A DNA stretch of 64,000 nucleotides from Rhodohalobacter sp. SW132 (GTDB taxonomy: Bacteria; Bacteroidota; Rhodothermia; Balneolales; Balneolaceae): assembly GCF_003390325.1 (NCBI RefSeq), contig NZ_QUOK01000003.1:434001-498000 (forward strand). Reading direction: 5' to 3'. The notes beneath the pieces were generated by a model. It saw only the letters and a list, made by a program, of their open reading frames with translations, ran no database searches and had not been told where the DNA came from. Shown piece after piece: positions 51,801-63,100 of this stretch (positions are counted from its first letter, which is position 1; every line of letters begins with the position of its first letter). Both the position numbers and the translations under genes were made by a program.

Positions 51801-53751
51801 TGCTTATCGGGTTACCTATTTTGATAACGTGCGCATAGAACCCCGCAGCCGTTACACCTACGACAGCCTCTATCGCCTGATCGAGGCCAGAGGCAGGGAA
51901 AACAGCAGCTTTAATGAAGCGCCTTCCCGGCAGGAACCGGATGCCATCCCGAATGTTACCTTCCCGGAAAATGACGCAACCGTTTCCCGCAACTATGTCC
52001 AATCTTATACATATGATGTTGCAGGCAATATACTGGAAATGCGGCACCGCGCCGGAACGGGAAGTTTCAGCTTACGCTGGACGAGAAATTACGAATATGC
52101 ACCTGACAGCAACCGGTTAACCAGGACCTCTACCAATAGCGATTCTTCTGGAGTGAATTACGACTACGATGCCCACGGCAGTATGCTCAATCTGATCAAC
52201 TCACCTGATGATTTCCGTATGAGCAGGGATTATCGCGACATGATCCATACGGTAAACCTGGGCGGCGGTGGAAGAGCCTATTACCAGTATGACAGCAACA
52301 AGCAACGGACCCGAAAGCGTATTGAGCGATTGAACGGTACTATAGAAGAACGCATCTATCTTGAAGGCATGGAGATATACCGCAGGACCACAAATGGAGG
52401 CAGTCCTGAAGAAGAAATTGAAACCCATCACCTGTTTGCAGACGACCAGCGGGTACTGATCGTGGAAGATGTAAAATTTTCCGGCACGTCAGGTTTACCG
52501 GAAGCTGTTTTATTCCGTTACCAATACAGCAATCATTTGGGATCGGTAGGACTGGAGCTTAACCAGGCCGGACAGTTGATTTCCTATGAAGAATACCACC
52601 CCTATGGCACCACAGCGTATCGTGCAAAAGGAGCCGATGTCCAATCCGTAGCCAAGCGCTACCGCTATACCGGTATGGAGCGGGATGAGGAGACTGGATT
52701 GAGTTATCACACGGCGAGGTATTATCTGTCCTGGTTAGGGAGGTGGGGAAGTGCGGATCCGATAGGGATAGAAGGAGGCGAAAATGTATATACTATTGCT
52801 AATAATAATCCTATCAGGTACACAGATTCTTCAGGGTTACAACCGAATGATGAAACAGAAACGGAATCAGCAACAGCGAACTCTGCTGCGGAACCTGATG
52901 AAGGTTTGGGCAGCTATGAAGTTGAGCGGGAAGAATTTGATTGGGACGGGGAGTTATTTTTCGGGAGAAGAAACCCCTATTCGTTAGTTCCTCCTCTCGA
53001 TTTTCCGATTTTGGATCCAGAGTTGCTGACTTTGAGACCTCCAGGTCTTTTTTTACCCGTGCTAACCCCGGAAGGAGACGAGATTTTCGCACTAATACCA
53101 CCTTTTAATCCACCTTCATGTGGATCTATCCCTTGTCGTATATCAGATGCTATCCAGGAAGGAGCCAGAGAATATGCAGTAGAAAGCGGTACGACGGATT
53201 CTCAGTTTAGACAAGCTATAGAACAAGAGCGGCAACGAGAAGAAGCTGCATTTCGGACTATTACAGGCCAGGAACCTGATACTCCCGATTTAGGAGAAAC
53301 TCTGGGACGAGTAGGTTTAGATATTGCTGAACGTGCAGGCTTTGTGGAAGACCTGAAAAATTATGCGCTTGGTGAAGGGCTTCCTCTGTCGATTATATTG
53401 GGTGTAGGTTATCTCACTTACGGTGCTTTCAGGACAGGTATTGAAGTGGATGGCACTCATCTTACTGATTCACTTAATACTCTGAGCAGTATTGTGCCAG
53501 AAGTGCCTATAGGAGATTGGGCATTAAGATTCCCTGGATCGGATGCTGTTACTGTTCCTGGAGTATCGGAATTACCAGGAGAAGATGTCATTGGGTTTGG
53601 GCTTGGAGTGTCTTATACACCAGGTGGTGAAGAATCAGGAGTGAAACTTCTATTTGATACAAATACCCGTGCCAACATCCGGGATATAAGCCGATCACGA
53701 TACGAGTTTAATGTGGGAATAGAATTAAACTTAGATCGTATTTTGCCCTGA
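45880..53751 (+). CDS. Tc toxin BC fusion 2 (TcB-TcC, SpvB/RHS)
   Basis: Second fused TcB-TcC protein, 2,623 aa, paralogous to BC1 over nearly its whole length. SpvB domain about 30-360 (LPKGGGALRGIDEKFEVNAA, PGRNGFAPSLTLSYNSGAGN); TcB mid-domains with DMSGDGLTDIAR (about 645) and DVSGTGATDIIYL (about 700); RHS/YD repeats about 1,700-2,250; RHS core YRYTGMERDEETGLSYHTAR...ADPIGIEGGENVYTIANNNP to about 2,320, including the presumed self-cleavage region. The last about 300 residues form a different tip from BC1. Expected role: cocoon loaded onto TcA2, encoded 363 bp downstream. No signal peptide, so release probably depends on lysis or an unidentified exporter; no lysis or chitinase gene is in the window. 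The ATG start lacks a Shine-Dalgarno. Confidence 0.95.
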   Translation: MRDNSSKYPKENREGNTGISELIKENPTQSDAIEIPQISLPKGGGALRGIDEKFEVNAANGTAGFSILLPVTPGRNGFAPSLTLSYNSGAGNSPYGLGWSLSLPAIQRKTDNKLPRYRDGKEEDIFMFSGAEDLVPYLIKNESGEWEAKEFTREAYRVKQYRPRVEGGFARIEKINHHAHGVYWKVTTKKNMATIFGRNPSARIADPEDNSRIFQWMPELSYDDKGNWIRYHYKKDSNLNEDGSLNEDVSIPAHLYEKSRKSGLAPFSNVYLKKVIYGNRNPYYADPSMPYDPPLPEDADYFFEVVMDYGEHDETTPTPSEDIVWQYRQDAFSSYRSGFEIRTNRLCKRILMFHHFEEETQLHGYRENGNPIESPFGVNYLVRSLDLQYEPAIINRQSFSIDGTSPAEVVYLSSVTQNGYIRKPDGSYSKKALPPIEFTYEMLNWNREVRTVSKENIMNAPVGLTNNYQWVDLYGEGISGILTEQGGGWYYKSNLGDVEEDGEVTFTPAQKVIPKPSFTGLGNGVLSLQDLAANGEKQVVVNTPGLKGYYELTHDNGWTSFKEFEQIANVDLQDPNTRLIDLNGDGQAELVVTEENVFVWYAADGKKGHHPAQRTLKTFDEEEGPAIVFADSQQTIFLADMSGDGLTDIARIRNGEVCYWANKGYGTFSAKVSMSNAPVFDYPDQFNPQYLHLADVSGTGATDIIYLGKNKFRAFINLCGNSWSDAHEIEPFLSVDSNTKLSVTDLLGTGTSCIVWSSDLPAHANTPMRYIDLMDSKKPHVMIHYRNNLGKETRMEYKSSTYFYLQDKRSGKPWITKLPFPVQVVNRSIVEEKITDVRFSSQYRYHHGYYDHPEREFRGFGMVEQIDTEYYPEWSSNNAGNQLEKDEKLYQKPVLTKTWFHTGAFLDRERILDHFKSEYWFEEYNRSFPDAPLTVAEPELSDATIEVSAFLHDAGTTVLNTDEWREALRSCKGMTLRQEVFALDGEETDPDSLIKQAKPFSVATHNSQIQMLQQKGNNRHAVFMVTEKETIAIQYERNEADPRIAHTLNVSIDDMGNVLESASVVYPRKIEALNHSINALETRINSLSYEREEERTAVLAAVDNLSIEQAKTLITYTVHKLTDDILEADVYRLRLPCETKIYEITGLSRTGQLFQIEDFNTLIGEDNVIGYNGSPDPLSVQLRPIEHIQSTYYNNDLTAELGLEEHGNHGIPFQTYQLAWTPDLLAEIFEDKLPSATVDLENLLSDNDDNTDGDQSYSQCRFVHRGDDNWWIRSGTTHFYQNTAETFTDMQDRFFTPQTFLDPFGSETRVSYYKDYFLLMDTSTNAIGNEIAVEEFNFRTLSPTRMRDINDNLSEVLVDELGLVKAMSMLGKGEQADNLHGLSDFMTVDEPDQITGYFSLSDTADLRNHARALLQNATARFVYDFNRYANSMDLLEDQERDNPEAGPCEQVKLLPIVVGSILRERHVQDVLNDPVLTESPLQLSFEYSDGLGNVAMKKVQAEPGPALRLNIQPDCSYTIETVDTGADDQLRWIGSGRTVLNNKGNPVKQYEPYFSVSPFYEDAKELVERGVTPIIHYDVAGRNIRTELPDGTFTRVEFDPWQQATFDTSDTVLETDAPSASGNTWYEARLTGAMGAAAQQAAEKSAVHSGTPSRVFLDTLGRPILSLEHNRWNIHRDGATESFEEIYGTFIHLDIEGNARSVVDGRGNTVMSWKYDILGHRVYQESMDTGRRWMLNNVAGNPIQSWDERGHILRYTYDILQRPLATHISDGDGETHLDHTIARIFYGEGETDDKARNLRGQAYRLYDSSGLLQNDTFDFKGGLLTGTRQLASDPEAEVIDWPEHPADSLLDSERFTKNTRYDALGRIVRLENWHSANTKTGIYIPQYNARGVLQSENFGLDGSSTPAIADIQYNEKGQRTRIQYGNDTVTRYEYDPLTNRLLLLRTTSDRGSTLHQELHYTYDASGNITEIRDDAYRVTYFDNVRIEPRSRYTYDSLYRLIEARGRENSSFNEAPSRQEPDAIPNVTFPENDATVSRNYVQSYTYDVAGNILEMRHRAGTGSFSLRWTRNYEYAPDSNRLTRTSTNSDSSGVNYDYDAHGSMLNLINSPDDFRMSRDYRDMIHTVNLGGGGRAYYQYDSNKQRTRKRIERLNGTIEERIYLEGMEIYRRTTNGGSPEEEIETHHLFADDQRVLIVEDVKFSGTSGLPEAVLFRYQYSNHLGSVGLELNQAGQLISYEEYHPYGTTAYRAKGADVQSVAKRYRYTGMERDEETGLSYHTARYYLSWLGRWGSADPIGIEGGENVYTIANNNPIRYTDSSGLQPNDETETESATANSAAEPDEGLGSYEVEREEFDWDGELFFGRRNPYSLVPPLDFPILDPELLTLRPPGLFLPVLTPEGDEIFALIPPFNPPSCGSIPCRISDAIQEGAREYAVESGTTDSQFRQAIEQERQREEAAFRTITGQEPDTPDLGETLGRVGLDIAERAGFVEDLKNYALGEGLPLSIILGVGYLTYGAFRTGIEVDGTHLTDSLNTLSSIVPEVPIGDWALRFPGSDAVTVPGVSELPGEDVIGFGLGVSYTPGGEESGVKLLFDTNTRANIRDISRSRYEFNVGIELNLDRILP
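52840..53748 (+). other. C-terminal tip of BC2 (unrecognised)
   Basis: BC2 residues after about 2,320. An acidic linker (NDETETESATANSAAEPDEG) leads into a Pro-rich segment (SLVPPLDFPILDPELLTLRP, PPFNPPSCGSIPCRISDA), then a helical part (AIEQERQREEAAFRTITG), a hydrophobic stretch (LPLSIILGVGYLTYGAF) and a strand-rich end with alternating pattern (VIGFGLGVSYTPGGE; RYEFNVGIELNLDRILP). The end looks like beta-hairpins of a membrane protein, but no toxin family is recognised. It shares nothing visible with the BC1 tip. Confidence 0.4.
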
Positions 53752-54113
53752 TTTATATAGCAAACCTCTTTTAAAAAGAAAAAAAGCAAGATTTCATTAA
53801 CCAAAAATAAACTATAAAAAATAAAATATGATCACCATTTACACAGAATAAGCTTTAGTACCGGGAAGTAGGATTCCTTCATAGCGCGGCTAAATCGCAT
53901 CCTTGTACGTGCTGGAATAACTCTCCAGCATTTTAGAGCCCGTCAACTTTACGGAGGATACCCAGGCAGTCCCTTTCCAACTTTTAGCAGGATTACGGTC
54001 TGGAGCCTACCGGCTTTTTGATGGCCCCACCGCCAATATGCTGAAGCTGGAACATTTTGAAGTTCCTATCAAAAACAGTTTTAAATGGTTTAACCTAATA
54101 AATCAAAATTATC
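53752..54113 (+). pseudogene. Spacer with remnant open frame between BC2 and TcA2
   Basis: A 362-bp spacer. From 53921 to 54127 one plus frame stays open for 68 codons without its own upstream start: EPVNFTEDTQAVPFQLLAGL, RSGAYRLFDGPTANMLKLEH, FEVPIKNSFKWFNLINQNYH. It reads like real protein and ends in a TAA that overlaps the TcA2 start by 14 bp. An in-frame ATG occurs at 54038. Probably the tail of a lost gene or old toxin tip; not recognised. Confidence 0.35.
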
Positions 54114-57100
54114 ATGCCGACTTATAAAATCGAAGGTCAAATAATAGAGAGAACAAGTGGAAAGTTGATAACTAAAGCCCAGGTCACTCTTACGGTTAAA
54201 TTCAACGGGCAAACCATCCAGGAAACAAAAGCTAAAGTTGAACAGGATGGTTTCTTCCGGATGTCGTTCTACAACGAATTTATCCAGCTGGGGACAAAAG
54301 CTAACTTCCGGGTTGAAGATCAAAACGGCAAGAACCTGCCGACAGATTTTAGCCTGGCATTACGTCCAGGTCGGCAACTGGTTCGTGTCAAAATTCCCGT
54401 TACCGTTCCCGGTAAACAATACACTGTCCAGGGAACCATCACTGACCAAAACAACAAACCCATCAAAGGTTTGCTGGTAAAAGCTTTCAGCCTGAACCCT
54501 CAAACACCTGAAAACCTGTTGGGTATTCCTGTCTATACCGATGACAAGGGGAGATATAAAATCACCTATAAAGATGGAGATTTCCGAATTGGAGACCGGG
54601 AAAGTGGTGGGGCGAATATTATTATTCAGGTATTCTCACCCGAAGGTAAACTGCTGGGAAGGTCCAATAGACATGATAATTCTCCGCAACATACCACGAT
54701 CAACATGAAAGTGGATTATACCCCTGTTACTGAGACAGAAAAAGAATTGATGGTATCGGGCAAAATCCAATTGCAGGACGGACAAGCAGCCCGGCGATTT
54801 TTTGTGCAAGCTTTTGATAAAGATTTGCGGTCTGAAGAATTATTGGGAGAAGGAATAACCGATAGTAAAGGAACGTACGCCATTACCTATTCTTCTACAT
54901 CCTTCATCAGAGCTGAGCGTGGGAATGCTGATGTTTTTATCAAAGTATTCGATCCTAAAAATAGACCCGTTGGAGTATCTGATATTTTATTTAATGCACC
55001 TGCCAGGGCTACCGTTGATTTTCAGGTCAAAGCAGATGAAGTTCAACCATTGTCGGAGTTTGAACTGGTTCGATTATTTGTATCCCCGTTGCTAACAGAT
55101 ATTGCCATTAATAAATTGGATGAATCTGATAAGCATCAGGATATCTCTTTTTTAAGTGGGGAAACAGGATATTCCAAAGACCAAATTCAGCATTTTGTCC
55201 AGGCACATTATTTTGAAGCAGACAGCAAAATAGATGCTCCGTTTTGGTATGTGGTATTAGGCATTTCGTTTTATGAAGATGTGGTATTTAACAACCTGGA
55301 AGAACAACGTGGGCAAATCAGCGAAAGGCTTAGTCAGTTGGATGAGCGAAGCCTCCGTAAAGAATTGAGGATTGCCTTTACAACCAATAAAATTGAAACC
55401 GTTTCGGAAGAAGTTGTCGAAAGGTGGATTCAGTTATATAATGATCATGTAGCCACTCTGGAAGTAACGACTAAAGATACCTTTACCAAAAAGGCATTGG
55501 AAGAAGTTGGTATAAATGGAAAGGAAAAGCAGGTAAAGTTTGCCAAAGCTTTCAATAAATACAAAACGTTCTCGCCCGAACTAATCGATGAACTCAAAAA
55601 AGACAGGTTCAAAGTTTCTGAAATCAATAATCTGCAAACTTCCTATGAACTTAGCGGGTTTACAAATGCCGATTTCGAAATGGTTAAGTCCATTAAGCGA
55701 AATTTCGATGTCAGAGAACCCAGGGATATTCGCTTGCTGGCCAAAAAAAGTCAAAAAGAATGGACTGATCTGGTGAAAGAGTCAAGTGGATCCAATCCCT
55801 TGCAGGTGCCTTTGGATTTGGTCATCCCTAAAGACCAGAAGAAAGATTTCACTGAAATTTATGGTAAAACACTTCACAAGCAATTCAGTACCGCTTTTCC
55901 AACCATGGCGTTTTCCGGTAGTTTGGACAGAGCAATGGAATCACAAACTGTATCAGGTTTGAAGAATCCTCGAAAAGTGAAAAAAGTGATTGATTCAAAC
56001 CCGGACTTTGAATTTTTGACAACCCCTATTGATGAATTTGCACGAAAAAATGATGATTTAAAGAAAGACGAAAATTTAAAGTTGGAGTTCAAAGCGGTTC
56101 AGAGAGTGTTTAAGTTAACACCCGATTTTCAGGCGACCAACACACTGATGAAGGACAATCTGCATTCTGCCCACGGTATTTACAAGATGGGGGAATCAGA
56201 ATTTATCCGAAAATATGAGAATGAACCCGGGTTCACCAGGGAAAGAGCACGGACTACTTGGCGAAAAGCAGAAGCTACTCATGCTGCTACGACCGTGTTA
56301 ATTGCAGAATTACAAGCAACACAAAATGCAGGGGCTATCGCTGCTTTCAATGTGGGAAATGATGCGGTTTCGGATTTTCCCAACTGGAATAACCTGTTCA
56401 AGGGAGGAGACGTTTGTGAATGCAAACATTGTCGTTCTGTTTATAGTCCGGCTGCTTATTTCACCGACCTCTTAATGTTTTTAAAAGAAAGAAGGCCTAA
56501 TGGTATCCCTGTAAAAGATATCCTTTTTAACCGTCGTCCGGATCTGGGGTATTTAGAATTGAATTGTGAAAATGCCAATGTTACCCTTCCCTACATTGAT
56601 GTGGTCAATGAAGTGCTGGAGGCTGTTGTGGCAGATGGTGAAAATGATAAGGAACTGCCAGGATTTACAACCATTGACGATTCTGATTTAGAGCTGGCTA
56701 AAGAAGATGTCTTTACCGCACTGCAAGGCGAGAAATTAAGTATTGGAGAAAACATTCACCTTGCCAGGATCGGCAGTACAGACAACTGGGTATTGCATTC
56801 CGACACCATCACATATCTGCTGAAGAAGAAAGGGGGTTCTAATTATTTTGCAAGAATACTCAGGAACACAAAAGCAAAATCCGATGAGCTTCGGGCAAAC
56901 CCTCAGTATGTAAATCCTGTCGCTTACCAGAAACTGAGTGCTGCTAAATTCCCGTTTGCCTTGCCATTTGACCTATTCGGAGAAGAAGTAAAAGCTTCTT
57001 TTGATAAGGTGAAAATTAACCGGTGGGAATTGATGCAATTGTTCAAAGGGAATACTGCCCCTAACAATGCAACGGAAGGGGAAGTAGCAGCGGTTTATTT

Positions 57101-60100
57101 TGGTATTTCAGTTCCAGATGAAAAAGATATTATCCTTCAAGCTTCGCCCGCTACTCAATTTGAACATTGGGGAGAAAACAGTAATACGACCTTGCTGGAC
57201 AACATGAAGAATGTAAAGACTTTTCTACGCGTCACCGGTCTGGAATACAACCAACTGCTTACTTTGTTAGACCTTCAATTCATCAATCAGGGCGAGACAA
57301 TGCAAATAGCACATCTCGATCCTACCTGCGATACCGACCAAAAAGAAATAATGCCGCTTGATGTGGCTGCCTTGGATAGGATCAATCGCTTTCTGAGACT
57401 TTGGAGAAAATTGGGCTGGAAGATGTGGGAAGTCGAATTGGTGATACGGCAGGATAAAATTGGTAATGGTAGCCTGAATGAATCATTTCTTATCAACTTG
57501 ATGTACCTGGTAGAATTGAAAAATAAATTGGGTAAGAAAGTAAGCGTTGAGCAGGTATGCAGTTTGTTTGGCAATTTAAACACCACAAACAGGTTTACAG
57601 AGCTACACGAAAAAAGTGCTGATGCCATTTATCAGGATTTATTTCTAAATAAAAAATTGATTAATCCGCCTGATCTGGCATTTGAAATCCCTTTAGTAGA
57701 TCAAAATCATCCTGATTTTGTTGCAGCTAATGTGTCACTCATCAAAGATCATAAATCAGTCGTTCAGGCAGCTTTGAAATTGAAAGAAGCCGACCTGGAT
57801 ATTTACCTGAACCTGACCAAACGTTCTGATGGTAGTTTATACATTCCAAATGGTGTTGATGGCGATTTGCTTTTACCTCATTTATCCTTTTTATACAGGC
57901 ATTCCTTTCTGGCAAACTCCTTAAAAATTAAAGCGGCCGACTGGACCACGTTTCTGAAAATTTACAATGCCGATGTTGAGGTATTTACTGATCCAAAATC
58001 TGCTTGTGACTTTATAGACGATATTAACCTGATCCAATCATCCGAATTTAAAATGGATGAGTTGAATTATTTACTTGCTGCGGATTTAACAGCTAAGGCA
58101 GCCTATAGAGAAGCTACAGCAATTCGTTTCTTAATTTCGCTTAGAAACAGTTTGCAGGAGATAACGAAGGAATATGACCCTGACAAATATGAGTTTTTAC
58201 AAACTCCCTCACCGAATGATATTGAAAGCTTAGAAAGTCTATTAAGGAATTTACTTCTTAAGAATAATTTAACCGAAGGAACAATTGAATTAATCCTCGG
58301 AATTTTGAAAAACTCTACTCCAAGAGTTGCTGAAGCACTGATTGAGGTACCTGATTTTCAATTTCCTGAGGCCATCACAGGTGATCCTGGTAACATTCCG
58401 ATACAGTATCAAGAAAATCCAGCAATTGAATTTTCTGGCGTAATGTCGAATGATATGCGCAATACTCTATTAACGGATTCTTCAATACCGGCAAGTATCA
58501 GAAGTGATGAAGATTATATGAAGGCAATACAAAAACTATATGACCAATCTCAAGGTGGTAATGACTTTTTGCCAAATGTGGTTACTACAAAAATAATATT
58601 AGCAAATAACAAATTCCCCGATACCATTACAGGTGCCCCCCATCACATCCCAATACAATATCAAAGAAACCCGAAATTGATATTTACCGGATTGATGACA
58701 GATACTGTTAGAGATGAGTTGCTTGGAAATACGTCCATACCAATTGATGTAAGGAATAATCCAGATTATCAAGCAGCTATTCAAAAGGTATATGACGAAT
58801 CTCAACATGATTTGTTGAATTTAAAATTCTTTAACCCGGAGTTTAAAACTGCACTTGAGAATGTAACAGTTGATTTTGAAAAGGATTTGCCAAGAGAAAC
58901 TGCATTAAAAGTTTCATTTAATGCAGAGGATAAGCAATTAGTAGTAATTGGGATTTTATCGCAAAAAGAAAAAGAGTTACTGGATGCTCTTGACTCGGAC
59001 CCGGCATATTTAGCAGCAATCAATAATATTTATTTACAACAAAGTGCAGGTGGCTATTCTCCTAAAGAGCTATGGGTAGACCCAACTGATTTGAACATTT
59101 CTACTGATAATTTCTATTCAGAAAACCTTGCTCTGGCAATTAGAGGAAATGGAACAAGCTCAAACTCATTACTTAATTATTTCAAAGAGAAAGAAACAGA
59201 AAGTGCCATCATTCAACAATTGAGTAACCAGTTTGGAATTGCTCAAAATATGACAAAGAAACTGATTAATGATTATCAACTTATTGGTACGGAAACCATC
59301 TTTGATCATTTAAAAGATACATTTGCCGGATCACTGGGTGTGGTAGATTATGCAGGATTTAAGGATACCTTCGATACCCTTTACTGGTTGCACCGGGTCA
59401 GCTTGTTCATCAATAAGTGGGAATTGGATTTTGAAAAATTGGAGTGGTTGTACACTTACCATACACCCACCCAAACAATGGATTTTGCATCACTTCCGGC
59501 CGATGATACAGGCACTATCGCTTCCCTTGTACACATTCTGCGAACCGAAAATTTATTAAAACTTAATTCCCGGTTTAATGATGAGGAAATCAGCATTCTA
59601 AGTATTATCGGAAAACTTCATAAAGGGGACTATGCGGACATAGAGGACTTTGCCGGTGAATTAGAGATGCTGACAGATTGGAATGCAACGGATGTGGACG
59701 ACTGGGTGAACAGTATTGATTTAAGCTACCATACCGATTATTTATTAGCTGAAAATTGGATGCGTCTTTACGAGTCTATGAAAATACTGGAGCAGCTAAA
59801 TGCGGGAACCATGATCGCTATTGATTATGCAAACCCAACTATGGGAGAGTCAGAATCTCTGACTTTAAAGCAATTACTAAGATCGAAATATGGAGCCGAA
59901 TCCTGGTTAACAATCAGCACGGAAATACAAGATGTATTGAGGGAAAGAAAACGAGATGCATTGGCTGCTTATCTTCTGGCACAACCTCAACCGGCGGATT
60001 CTCCCTCCGGCAAGTGGGAAAACACCAATGACCTGTATGCTTATTATCTATTGGATATAGAAATGAGCTCTTGTATGCTTACCTCCAGATTGGTACAAGC

Positions 60101-63100
60101 TTCGGGTTCTATACAATTATTCGTTCAAAGGTCTTTTATGGGATTAGAACCTGAAGTACCGGTTAAGTCAGATGGAGATGATGGCGATAGTGCCTGGAGA
60201 TGGTGGAAATGGATGCGGAAATACCGCGTTTGGGAGGCAAACCGTAAAGTATTCCTCTATCCCGAAAACTGGATTGAGCCTGAATTAAGGCCGGATAAAT
60301 CATCTTTCTTTCAAGATCTGGAAAATGAATTATTGCAAAACGAGGTCAATCAATTGAATGTTGAGCAAGCCTATCTCAACTATCTGGACAAGCTTAATGA
60401 AGTAGCTCGTTTGGATATAGCAGCTTTTTACCATGAAGATGATGCAGAGCAAACACTTGTGCATGTGTTTGGTCGTACAGCTGGTGCTGTTCCACATATT
60501 TATTATTACCGTCAATATGATTACAGGCGTTGGACACCATGGAAAAAAATAGAAGTGGATATCGTCGGTGATCATTTGATTCCTTTGGTTGTTAATAAGA
60601 GACTTTTCTTATACTGGCCGGAGTTCAGGGAAGAGCCGGATGATGCAATGAATAATAATGTTCCAATCCCTGATGGGGATGATGATAATTTCTCCCTTCC
60701 ACCCACATACAAAAAAACGCAAATCAGGTTGGCAACTACTGAATTGAGAAATGGAAAGTGGCTGCCAAAGAAAGTATCTAATGACTACTTTGAAACGAAT
60801 GCTTATACAGGGCATTTTAACTCCGGTAAGATGGAGTTTTATGTATTAGATAAAAAAGAACTTAACGGCAAATTAGGTATTAAGTTTACGTATCCTGAAT
60901 TAGAAGGACAATCGTGGACTCAGAGCTATGATACTTTTGAGTTGTTTGGTTGCGAAGGCCTTCCGGTTAAATCTGATCCACGATTAAATGGAATCTCAGA
61001 GCAGGTTACATGGCCATTTCCAAGAATACTCAACAACCTGGATTATATTGAAAAGGAAGCAGGGCAAGTTTCCAATCCGGAAAGCGATTTTGAATTAGAA
61101 GAAAATTCCCGGTTTAGCATAAACCAGCGTTTACTTCTTCTGCAAAAAACACCGACTTTTCATAAGTCGTACTTTGCCTGGCAAACCTCTTATCTGGACA
61201 GGCTTTTGGAGGGCTTTGAGGTCATATTAAGAAATTTTATGGACAGATCATCTTATGCCAGAAACGGCTCCTGGTTGCCATTCTTTTATGCTGATAGAAA
61301 AAAGACGTTCATGGCTTTTCCAATGCTTGACTTTGGCAGGTATCGGGAAGAGACCAGCGTGGTACTGGGGGAACAGTCCGGAACAAGACAGTACTATTAC
61401 CCTGAAATAAAAGCGTTTTTTAGAAACTATCTACTAACGCTTGAGGGAAACATACGAACTACTTTAGATAGTACAGATTTTACAGTTTATACAGATGCTC
61501 AAAGAGTTGCGATGGCCAATGTTCTGGCTAATCTCCTAAACGAAGATCCATATACCAGCATTTCGATAGAGGGACTAATAGAACTGATAGTCAGGTTTTA
61601 TATGACCATTTACAGGTTCTATTTTGGAGCGATTTCCGCCGGGCTATTCAATGAAAGGAAATATCACTTCAAAAATTATTATCATCCCTTTGTCTGTGAT
61701 TTCATTAAGCTGGTTTATAATCCTGCCCAAGGTATTCCTGCATTGATGAGTAGGAACACCCAAATGAAGAATAGCGGGTTTAACTTTGGAAAAATGTATG
61801 ATCCCACGAACCAGGTTTATGATTATGACATTGGCGGAGCATATCCTGAAGAAATAGTTGACTTTTCTGCTGATGGAAGTTATTCCCCTTACAACTGGGA
61901 ATTATTCTATCACACACCATTGATGATTGCCAACAGCTTGAGCAAAAACCAGCGTTTTGAAGAAGCAATGGAGTGGTATCACTATATTTTCAATCCAATT
62001 GGAGTTGAAGGTACACTGGCTGATGGTACAATGGCAGGTTCTCCTCAAAAGTATTGGATTACCAAGCCATTCTTTTTAACAACAGATGAAAAGTACAACG
62101 AACAAAGGATTGATACTATTTTGCGAATGATTGCCGGAGACACAACCACTGACAATTTCTCCAGTCAGTTAAAAGCGGATTTGGAAGCCCAGGTGAAAGA
62201 TTGGCGGTATCATCCGTTTGAACCTCACCGTATTGCTCAATATCGGAATGTTGCTTATCAGAAGACGGTCTTTATGAAATACCTCGACAACTTGATTGCC
62301 TGGGGGGACCATCTATTCAAGCAGGATTCAATGGAATCTATTAATGAGGCAACACAGCTATATATACTGGCGGCAGAACTTCTGGGGCCTCGACCGAAAA
62401 ATATTTCCCCACAGGTTGTTCCGCCGATTGAAACTTTCAATGAGTTGGAAGAAGACTTTGATGATTTTAGCAATGCATATATCGAAATGGAGAACCACAT
62501 CCCGTCTATGTCTGAGGATGGAATAGACGGAGAAACTGTGGCTCCTATTCCCACACTATACTTTTGCATTCCTCCAAACGATAAAATATTCGGCTATTGG
62601 GATACCGTAGTTGACAGGCTCTACAAAATCAGGAATTGCATGAACATTGAAGGTGTTGTCAGGCAGCTGTCTCTTTTTGAACCGGAAATAGATCCGGGCG
62701 CTTTAGTAAAAGCAGTAGCCGGGGGCATGGATATTAGTAGTGCTTTGGCTGACCTAAATGCACCTTTACCTTATTATAGGTTTAACACCCTTCTCCAAAA
62801 AGCAAATGAAGTTTGCAATGATGTAAAGGCTTTAGGAAATGCTTTACTATCAGCTTTAGAGAAAAAAGATGCTGAGCAATTGGCCTTGTTAAGACAAGGA
62901 CACGAATTGCAACTGTTAAATGCTTTAAAAGAGGTAAGAGAGCTACAGATTGAAGAAACCAGGAAAAATTTGGATGGCTTGAAGGAAAACCTGGAGCTTA
63001 CCAAAATCAAAATCGATTATTATGGTTCAAAAGAGTTTATGAATGCGGGTGAAATTGTAGCTACTGTTCTTAACAGCACTTCAATTGCATCACATACTGC

